Position numbers and translations under genes: made by a program. 6,039 bases of DNA from CAYXRS01 sp964636485. Lineage in GTDB: Bacteria; Gemmatimonadota; Gemmatimonadetes; Gemmatimonadales; Gemmatimonadaceae. The notes under the pieces are model-generated. The model saw only the letters and a program-made list of their open reading frames with translations. It ran no database searches and was not told the DNA's origin. The stretch spans positions 1-6,039 of the forward strand of contig CAZWSO010000153.1 in NCBI GenBank assembly GCA_964636485.1, given 5' to 3'. Below are positions 1 through 4,692 of the stretch, piece after piece (the stretch's first letter is position 1; each line of letters begins with the position of its first letter).

Positions 1-487
1 TTGCCGCGGTGGCGGTGTTCGAGATCCACATCGAGATGAACGCCGTCGCCACCATCACCCCCAGCACTATCCGCCTTCCTTCCGTGCCAATGGCCGAGAT
101 GAGGCCGTATGCCAGCCGGGAATGCGCGTTCCAGTACTGGAGCGCGGCCGCAAGCAGGAAACCGGCGAGGAATAGGAAGACGAGCTCGTTGGCGTACGGT
201 GCTGCCGCCTCACGCGTCGACGACACGCCCAGTGCTGGGAACAGCACCAACGGCAGCAACGAAGTGGCGCCGAGCGGCACCGGCTCCGACAGCCACCAGA
301 TGGCCATCCAGGCAGCCACTCCCAGCACGTGCGCGGCCGCCCGCGGGAGCTCGGCAGGGGCCAGAAGGAACAGCAGAGAGTAAGCGGTTGGTCCGGCAAC
401 GATTGCGATGATGCGTCGCCAGCTTGGCCACTCCTGAGGTGGTGGTGAGACTTCTCGCTGTACCGGCCGCCGAGCCGGTAGTGTCAC
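1..487 (-). CDS. SLC13/DASS-family sodium-coupled anion (dicarboxylate/sulfate) transporter, N-terminal part, cut by window edge
   Basis: I translated this frame myself: GTG at 487 reads open to the left edge for 162 codons and continues outside the window. Seen: a short polar, proline-rich N-terminus (1-22), then hydrophobic segments at about 26-45, 50-66, 72-88 and 101-118. The stretch 'WWLSEPVPLGATSLLPLVLF' (64-83) precedes 'YANELVFLFLAGFLLA' (98-113), and a WISNTATAA segment lies at 154-162. This order, ending in the first Ser-Asn-Thr motif (156-158), is typical of the SLC13/DASS family, where SNT motifs bind sodium and the substrate carboxylate. The family imports di- or tricarboxylates or sulfate across the inner membrane; the substrate cannot be read from this half. 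The GTG overlaps the TGA of the SGNH hydrolase gene as GTGA, and a GGAGG lies 9 bases upstream, so the two genes are probably one operon with coupled translation. No other start fits as well. Confidence 0.86.
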   Translation of the reverse strand, partial: MTLPARRPVQREVSPPPQEWPSWRRIIAIVAGPTAYSLLFLLAPAELPRAAAHVLGVAAWMAIWWLSEPVPLGATSLLPLVLFPALGVSSTREAAAPYANELVFLFLAGFLLAAALQYWNAHSRLAYGLISAIGTEGRRIVLGVMVATAFISMWISNTATAA

Positions 488-1830
488 CCGCCCTGCCCTC
501 CGTTCGGCGTCTTCCCTCCGAGTCTCTCGAGGAGTACGGGCTCGAGCATGCGCGACACCACCGCGTGGCCAGCGGCCGAGAAATGCGGATCGACTCGGCC
601 GTGGACTTTCTCTCCCGCGTCGTGCGCGGCGCGCAGCTCCTCCGTCGTGTCGATGAAGTCCAGTCCGCGCTCGGCCAGCTTCGCCCGCATGATCCGGTTT
701 GGCTGATCGATGTCGAGCACCGACTCGTCGAGCTGGAAGCCGCGGAGATAATCCTCGAACTCCCGGCGGTTGACCTGGTAGGCTGAGGGAATGAGCACGA
801 ACAGCGTGGGTGTGCCGTAGCGCGCCGACTCCGCTGCGATCTCCGCCAGGATGTCGGCAGTGACCGTCCAGCGCGGCGCATCCGCCTCGCTCACTCGCAG
901 CTCGACCGGGTCCGCGCGGGCGGTGACGCCAGCCCGCATCATCAGCACCTTCGAGCGATCCTTGGCCATCACGTACATGTGAGAGTTCGCCTCCAGGAAC
1001 TCGTTGACGGGGTAGAGTACGGCATTGACGATCTCACGCTTCGATGCCTCTCGGGGGAAGCGCAGGCGGCGGTTAGAGACCGGCACACGCGGCCGGAACG
1101 CCTCGGTGCGTGTCGACACGATGTCGTTGCCCAGGTACACGAAAACCAGCGTCATGTCGAACCGCTCGCGCGCCAGCGCGTATCGGGCGCGCAGAAGATA
1201 GTGCGGGGGATCCCAGCTCGTCACACCAGTGTTGCGTACGGATGCCGGGATACCACCGGCCGCCAGTCCTGTCTCCAGCAGCCCCGGCACGCTTTCCTCA
1301 TACTCCACCTGAAAGGCAGCCATGTACGAGTCTCCCAGCACGAGGACGCTGCGCTCCGCTTCCACGCGCCCCGCCGCGGACACTCGGTATCCCTCGTGAT
1401 CCGTGAAGATGCGGACTGTCCCCTCGCCAGAGTTAAAGTTGGTGTTGAGGTTGGGGCGGTGCGTCCAGCCGAAGGTATCCACCGGCATCCAGACGTCCGG
1501 GCGGACGCGGACGAGCTGCTGAGGCGCTGCCAACCGCACCGTCGCCTCTCCCAGGAGGACGGCCAGCAGCACCGACGCGGACAGCAGCGTGACGTTGATG
1601 AGAACGCTACGGAGCCGCGACGAGCGCGGCGGCTCCGCCGACGGGGCCTGAGGTGGGGCCGGCTTCGTAGCTGGATGCTGGGTGGCGGTCACGGATACGA
1701 TTGCAGCTGGTGACGGAGCGACTGGCACATAGGATACAGGTGCGAGCGTGCAACTGGAGGACCATTCTACGGCGCCAGGGTAATTCACGGTAAGCGGCAG
1801 AAGTGGCCCTTGCGAGCGGTGGAATGCCAC
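484..1830 (-). CDS. Membrane-anchored SGNH/GDSL-family hydrolase (SxtL-like by context)
   Basis: The longest reading is 448 codons from a GTG at 1830. One transmembrane helix lies at about 76-94, followed by an extracytoplasmic hydrolase domain. Seen SGNH blocks: GDSY at 166-169 (nucleophile Ser168), a block-II Gly at 202 (NTG), LGND at 233-236 (Asn235), and DPHFSAAGH at 414-422 (catalytic Asp414/His416). Such enzymes are serine esterases, lipases or acetyl-esterases; the substrate is unknown. The first about 46 residues are low-complexity and overlap repeat-bearing DNA, and no convincing ribosome binding site precedes GTG 1830. GTG 1692 (residue 47), giving a short cytoplasmic tail before the helix, is equally plausible; GTG 1728 is also possible. 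The gene is divergent from the carbamoyltransferase operon and overlaps the transporter start by four bases. In cyanobacterial sxt clusters a GDSL-type protein (SxtL) sits beside SxtI-J-K, which suggests, by context only, a role in the same modification process. Confidence 0.87.
   Translation of the reverse strand: MAFHRSQGPLLPLTVNYPGAVEWSSSCTLAPVSYVPVAPSPAAIVSVTATQHPATKPAPPQAPSAEPPRSSRLRSVLINVTLLSASVLLAVLLGEATVRLAAPQQLVRVRPDVWMPVDTFGWTHRPNLNTNFNSGEGTVRIFTDHEGYRVSAAGRVEAERSVLVLGDSYMAAFQVEYEESVPGLLETGLAAGGIPASVRNTGVTSWDPPHYLLRARYALARERFDMTLVFVYLGNDIVSTRTEAFRPRVPVSNRRLRFPREASKREIVNAVLYPVNEFLEANSHMYVMAKDRSKVLMMRAGVTARADPVELRVSEADAPRWTVTADILAEIAAESARYGTPTLFVLIPSAYQVNRREFEDYLRGFQLDESVLDIDQPNRIMRAKLAERGLDFIDTTEELRAAHDAGEKVHGRVDPHFSAAGHAVVSRMLEPVLLERLGGKTPNGGQGG
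497..501 (-). promoter_or_regulatory. Ribosome binding site of the SLC13-type transporter gene
   Basis: GGAGG on the minus strand, 9 bases before the GTG at 487. It lies inside the last codons of the SGNH hydrolase gene. It is the best Shine-Dalgarno sequence near that reading frame and decides the non-ATG start that overlaps the upstream stop codon. Confidence 0.7.
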
Positions 1831-1842
1831 AGCTTACCCACC
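1818..1842 (+). repeat. Direct repeat copy 1 (GGTGG..TGCCAC..GCTTACCCAC)
   Basis: Matches 1918-1943 in three blocks: GGTGG, TGCCAC and GCTTACCCAC, with 2 versus 1 bases between the first two blocks and 1 versus 3 between the last two. The blocks start about 100 bp apart. The TGCCAC here covers the GTG start at 1830 of the longest hydrolase reading, which argues for regulatory rather than coding DNA. Confidence 0.6.
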
Positions 1843-1846
1843 GATC

Positions 1847-1862
1847 GTGGCAGCGCTGCCAC
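1847..1862. repeat. Perfect 16-bp palindrome, candidate operator
   Basis: GTGGCAGCGCTGCCAC is identical to its reverse complement over all 16 bases. It lies between the two copies of the direct repeat and shares their TGCCAC half-site. Its position between divergent genes suits a dimeric repressor or activator; the regulator is unknown. Confidence 0.45.
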
Positions 1863-1917
1863 AGTCCGCCCCCTCCAGCGGACCCTGGGCCGACCGCGAC
1901 GCGAGTACCGGCGGCCC

Positions 1918-1943
1918 GGTGGTTGCCACTGTGCTTACCCACT
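1918..1943 (+). repeat. Direct repeat copy 2, upstream of carbamoyltransferase
   Basis: Second copy of the GGTGG / TGCCAC / GCTTACCCAC element, ending about 50 bp before the GTG of the carbamoyltransferase gene, where promoter or operator sequences are expected. Confidence 0.6.
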
Positions 1944-1993
1944 CGTTACCCTGCGAAGAGGCAACGACAACCCGCAGCAGACCCCGCGATCAA

Positions 1994-3817
1994 GTGGCGC
2001 ACGTACATATCCTGGGAATTTCCGCGTTCTATCACGATAGCGCGGCCGCATTGGTGCGCGACGGCGAGATCATCGCCGCCGCCTCCGAGGAGCGTTTCAC
2101 CCGCAAAAAGGGCGACCCCGACTTCCCGGCCCGCTCCGTGGAATACTGCCTTCGGGAGGCCGGCATCGGGGTGGGCGACCTCACCTGGGTGGGCTTCTAT
2201 GATAAGCCGCTGCTGAAGTTCGAGCGCATCCTGGAGACTTACATCGGGGTGGCTCCACGTGGCTTCCGCTCCTTCCTCAAGGCCGGTCCGCTCTGGATGA
2301 AAGAAAAGCTGTTCATGGGACGGGAGCTCGCGCGTTCCCTCGACTACGAGGGGGATATTCTCTTTGCGGAGCACCATGAATCGCACGCGGCCAGCGCCTT
2401 TTTCCCGTCTCCCTTCCAGGAGGCGGCGATCCTCACGATGGATGGTGTCGGAGAGTGGGCGACGACCTCCTACGGAGTCGGCCGCGGTAACGACGTAGAG
2501 ATCCTGAAGGAGCTGCACTGGCCCGACTCGCTGGGTCTGCTCTACTCCGCATTCACGTATTACACCGGCTTCAAGGTGAATTCGGGAGAGTACAAGGTGA
2601 TGGGGCTTGCTCCATACGGCGAGCCGAAGTACGTGCAGACGATCCTCGACAACCTGATCGATCTGCGGGAGGACGGCTCCTTCACGCTGAATCAGAAGTA
2701 CTTCAATTACCTGTCCGGGCTCACCATGACCAATGGGGAGTTCGACCGGCTGTTCGGCGGACCGCCGCGAGTGCCGGAGACCAATCTCACGCAGCGTGAG
2801 ATGGACCTCGCGCGCTCGGTGCAGGCGGTGTGCGAGGAGGTCATGCTGCGGATGGGGCGCACGGTGCACCGGGCTACGGGCCTGGATCGTCTGTGCATGG
2901 CCGGCGGTGTAGCGCTCAACTGCGTCGGGAATGGCCGCCTGCTGCGTGAGGGACCGTTCAAGGAGATCTGGATCCAGCCGGCCGCCGGCGACGCGGGCGG
3001 AGCGCTGGGCGTCGCGCAGCTGATCTGGCATCGCCACTGCAAGCAGCAGCGATCCACGAACGGCTGCGATGCGATGAAGGGAGCGTACCTCGGTCCTGGC
3101 TTCTCAGACGAGGAGATCGCGCACTACCTCGACTCCGTCGGCGCCGTTTACGAGCGGCTCGATCGTGAGGTACTGATCGACCGCACAGCGGCGCTGCTGG
3201 CAGACGAGAAGATCGTCGGCTGGTTTGCCGGCCGCATGGAGTTCGGCCCACGCGCTCTGGGGGCGAGGAGCATTCTTGGCGATCCCCGCTCGCCGCGGAT
3301 GCAGGCGCAGATGAACATCAAGATCAAGTTTCGCGAAGGGTTCCGGCCGTTCGCGCCGAGCGTTCTGCGCGAGCGCGTGCACGAGTGGTTCGAGCTCGAC
3401 GCGGACTCGCCATACATGCTGCTGGTGGCACCGGTGAAGGAGGAGCGGCAGATCTCGATGACGGAGGAGCAGCGGCGGCTCTGGGGAATCGATCAGCTCA
3501 ACGTGCCGCGGTCGGACATCCCGGCTGTTACGCACATCGACTACTCCGCGCGCATCCAGACGGTGTCACGTGCGACGAACGACCGGTATTACGACCTGAT
3601 ACGGAAGTTCGACGAGACCACCGGGTGCCCGGTGCTCGTGAACACGTCATTCAACGTCCGCGGCGAGCCGATCGTCTGCACGCCGGCGGACGCCTATCGT
3701 TGCTTCATGCGCACGCACATCGACCATCTGGTGCTCTGGCCCTTCCTGCTGTCGAAGGAGGACCAGCCTGAATTCGAGGAGACCGAGGATTGGCGCACCC
3801 AATTCCAGCTAGACTGA
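1994..3817 (+). CDS. NodU/CmcH/SxtI-type O-carbamoyltransferase
   Basis: 607 codons from GTG 1994. The frame is open further upstream to about 1847, but homologues start at 'ILGISAFYHDSAAALV', so GTG 1994 was chosen; no good Shine-Dalgarno is seen. The family transfers carbamoyl from carbamoyl phosphate, through carbamoyl-AMP, to a hydroxyl of a small molecule or sugar (nodulation factors, cephamycin, tobramycin, saxitoxin). Seen in order: an ASKHA-like start (6-21) with SEERFTRKK (31-39); the EHHESHAASAFF metal-binding His motif (126-137); DGVGEW (150-155); YTGFKVNSGEYKVMGLAPYG; AGGVALNC; and QPAAGDAGGALG. The C-terminal YrdC-like part has MEFGPRALGARSIL (415-428), REGFRPFAPSVL and LVNTSFN (around 548-554). 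All expected motifs are present and the length is normal, so it should be active. The protein is presumably cytosolic, perhaps recruited to the membrane by its two small neighbours. It is the first gene of a three-gene plus-strand operon. The acceptor substrate cannot be predicted. Confidence 0.94.
   Translation: MAHVHILGISAFYHDSAAALVRDGEIIAAASEERFTRKKGDPDFPARSVEYCLREAGIGVGDLTWVGFYDKPLLKFERILETYIGVAPRGFRSFLKAGPLWMKEKLFMGRELARSLDYEGDILFAEHHESHAASAFFPSPFQEAAILTMDGVGEWATTSYGVGRGNDVEILKELHWPDSLGLLYSAFTYYTGFKVNSGEYKVMGLAPYGEPKYVQTILDNLIDLREDGSFTLNQKYFNYLSGLTMTNGEFDRLFGGPPRVPETNLTQREMDLARSVQAVCEEVMLRMGRTVHRATGLDRLCMAGGVALNCVGNGRLLREGPFKEIWIQPAAGDAGGALGVAQLIWHRHCKQQRSTNGCDAMKGAYLGPGFSDEEIAHYLDSVGAVYERLDREVLIDRTAALLADEKIVGWFAGRMEFGPRALGARSILGDPRSPRMQAQMNIKIKFREGFRPFAPSVLRERVHEWFELDADSPYMLLVAPVKEERQISMTEEQRRLWGIDQLNVPRSDIPAVTHIDYSARIQTVSRATNDRYYDLIRKFDETTGCPVLVNTSFNVRGEPIVCTPADAYRCFMRTHIDHLVLWPFLLSKEDQPEFEETEDWRTQFQLD
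3776..3781 (+). promoter_or_regulatory. Ribosome binding site of the SxtJ-like gene
   Basis: GAGGAG, 8 bases before the TTG at 3790 and inside the end of the carbamoyltransferase gene. It supports a TTG start that overlaps the upstream gene by 28 bp; no ATG or GTG is available before the first membrane segment. Confidence 0.5.
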
Positions 3818-4191
3818 CGTCAGCGGAGGGGCGCAAGTTCGCCCTTACGGTGGGTGCCGCATTTGCGGTGCTCGGCGGCATCCTGTGGTGGCGGGGGCTG
3901 GCGCGCGCGGCCGTCGTCCTCTGGACCATCGCGGGAGTGCTGATTCTCGCGGGCCTCATCGTGCCGGCACAGCTCTCGCCGGTGTACCGCGCGTGGATGG
4001 GTCTGGCGCTTCTCATCTCGAAGGTGACGACGCCCATCTTTCTCGGCATCGTCTACTATCTGGTGTTCACACCCTTCGGCGTCGTACGACGCGCCCTCGG
4101 AAAGAACTCACTCGACCGCGACCCCTCCGCGTCCAGCTTCTGGATGCCACGCGACGGCGGCGGGCGCAGCGATCTCGAACGTCAGTTCTAG
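3790..4191 (+). CDS. SxtJ-family small membrane protein
   Basis: 133 codons with a TTG start. Three hydrophobic segments lie at about 17-34, 38-58 and 71-93, followed by a polar tail that ends in a Gly/Arg/Asp-rich stretch. The loop and third helix, 'LSPVYRAWMGLALLISKV' (62-79) and 'TPIFLGIVYYLVFTPFGV' (81-98), followed by RRALGKNSL, are the recognisable part of the SxtJ family. SxtJ has no proven biochemical function; it is repeatedly encoded next to SxtI-type carbamoyltransferases. The 28-bp overlap with the carbamoyltransferase gene and the 8-bp gap to the next gene imply one transcript and coupled translation. I infer a membrane partner or scaffold for the carbamoyltransferase, or a role in handling a membrane-linked acceptor. 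Identification rests on sequence pattern and context; the start codon is less certain than the stop. Confidence 0.82.
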   Translation: MAHPIPARLTSAEGRKFALTVGAAFAVLGGILWWRGLARAAVVLWTIAGVLILAGLIVPAQLSPVYRAWMGLALLISKVTTPIFLGIVYYLVFTPFGVVRRALGKNSLDRDPSASSFWMPRDGGGRSDLERQF

Positions 4192-4194
4192 GAG
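4190..4194 (+). promoter_or_regulatory. Ribosome binding site of the DUF5989-like gene
   Basis: AGGAG, 5 bases before the ATG at 4200. It overlaps the TAG stop of the SxtJ-like gene, so a ribosome terminating there covers the site. It fixes the start of a gene of only 52 codons. Confidence 0.75.
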
Positions 4195-4199
4195 ATACC

Positions 4200-4358
4200 A
4201 TGGCCAGGAATGGAATCGTCAGGGAGATGTGGGCGTACATGAAGGTCCGTAAGAAGTGGTGGCTGGCCCCGATCATCATCGTGCTGATGCTCGTAGGCTC
4301 GCTTCTCATCTTCGCGCAGGGCTCGGCGCTGGCGCCGTTTATCTACACGATCTTCTGA
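4200..4358 (+). CDS. DUF5989/SxtK-type 52-residue single-pass membrane protein
   Basis: A 52-codon gene with ATG and a strong Shine-Dalgarno. The N-terminal amphipathic part is basic and aromatic ('REMWAYMKVRKKWW', 8-21), then come a hydrophobic helix at about 22-39 and an AQGSALAPFIYTIF tail (39-52). The KKWWLxPI junction and the xAQGSAxAPFIYTxF ending are the hallmark of the DUF5989 family, which includes SxtK by context. Positive charges before the helix predict the N-terminus inside. The function is unknown; the family travels with carbamoyltransferase and SxtJ genes. A second, longer open reading in this frame begins inside the SxtJ-like gene, but the ribosome binding site and family length support 4200. 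It is the last gene of the operon and is followed by a stem-loop at 4391-4414. Confidence 0.87.
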   Translation: MARNGIVREMWAYMKVRKKWWLAPIIIVLMLVGSLLIFAQGSALAPFIYTIF

Positions 4359-4390
4359 GGAGGGAGAGCGTTTTTGGCGGGTTTGGGGTT

Positions 4391-4414
4391 CGGGATTCGG
4401 CATCCCGAATCCCG
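4391..4414. terminator. Strong stem-loop, possible bidirectional terminator
   Basis: Perfect 10-bp stem CGGGATTCGG / CCGAATCCCG with a four-base CATC loop. It can be extended outward on the plus strand to about 4384-4421 with G-U and Watson-Crick pairs. It lies 32 bp after the DUF5989-like stop. There is no T-run after it on either strand, so it is not a classical rho-independent terminator; it could instead protect a 3' end or be a repeat element. Confidence 0.45.
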
Positions 4415-4449
4415 GGCTCCAGTGCCACTTGAGGATCCAGAGCGGCTAT

Positions 4450-4635
4450 GCGGATCAAGCGGATGAACTGCGGATCAGCGCGGGTCGTTTCGCGTCAGGG
4501 CAAGGCTCTGATCGGCGGACGGAGGGTCCACTGGTGCTTTTCTCATCGGTCAGGAAACGAACTCCCGCGTCGGCGGGGAGCCTGACCTTGCCGTCACCGC
4601 AGAGCTGATCCGCATCTATCCGTTCCAAATCCGCC
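4450..4635. repeat. Nested inverted-repeat element with GCGGAT units (MITE/REP-like or structured RNA)
   Basis: The left side has three GCGGAT units (4450-4455, 4459-4464, 4470-4475). The right side has inverted ATCCG/ATCCGC units (4608-4613, 4618-4622, 4629-4634). Perfect arms TGCGGATCAGC (4469-4479) and GCTGATCCGCA (4604-4614) enclose a second pairing of CGCGGG plus TCGTTTC (4479-4491) with GAAACGA plus CCCGCG (4554-4569, 3-base bulge). GGCAAGG (4499-4505) can also pair with CCTTGCC (4586-4592). This amount of symmetry in non-coding DNA suggests a small mobile repeat or a folded transcript. No copy elsewhere in the window. Confidence 0.5.
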
Positions 4636-4642
4636 GGATTTG
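4626..4642. terminator. Short hairpin downstream of the MurB-like gene, weak terminator candidate
   Basis: CAAATCC / GGATTTG with a three-base GCC loop, about 50 bp after the MurB-like stop on the minus strand. There is no T-tract, so a terminator role is uncertain; it also abuts the GCGGAT element and may belong to it. Confidence 0.3.
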
Positions 4643-4692
4643 TATCACAGCTCTGGGTGCTTGTCTCCCGGCCGACGCCCGACGGAAGCAAG

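Larger units (their letters stand above)
1693..1993. promoter_or_regulatory. Divergent regulatory region between SGNH hydrolase and carbamoyltransferase
   Basis: If the hydrolase starts at 1692 this 301-bp stretch is non-coding and must hold both promoters; if it starts at 1830 the gap is only 163 bp. It contains two copies of an imperfect direct repeat and a perfect palindrome (listed separately). On the minus strand TAGAAT (1764-1769) is a fair -10 box, but the TTACCG 18 bases upstream (1788-1793) is a poor -35; if real, it would start transcription near 1757 and favour a downstream hydrolase start. I see no convincing sigma-70 promoter on the plus strand. Confidence 0.4.
4359..4692. other. 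334-bp convergent intergenic region with structured repeats
   Basis: It lies between the end of the plus-strand operon and the end of the minus-strand MurB-like gene. I find no convincing protein gene. It holds a perfect 10-bp stem-loop, a GCGGAT-based nested inverted-repeat element (4450-4635) and a small 7-bp hairpin (4626-4642), each listed separately. No recognisable tRNA, rRNA or transposase fragment is seen. Confidence 0.7.

Noticed and set aside
67..399. Open frame (110 codons) on the minus strand with an ATG
   Set aside because: Cys/Arg/Ser-rich out-of-frame reading; the neighbouring frame on the same strand encodes the SLC13-type membrane protein with an SNT motif.
979..1713. Open frame (244 codons) on the plus strand
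   Set aside because: Antisense to the SGNH hydrolase, whose SGNH blocks are intact; the Arg/His-rich translation has no recognisable fold.
1919..1958. Possible plus-strand promoter TTGCCA - 17 bp - TTACCC
   Set aside because: The -10 box is a poor match to consensus and the -35 lies inside the direct repeat, so I do not annotate it as a promoter.
1946..3037. Long open frame (363 codons) on the minus strand
   Set aside because: It lies antisense to the carbamoyltransferase, whose family motifs are unambiguous. The translation is rich in His/Arg/Gln without domain motifs, typical of a high-GC shadow frame.
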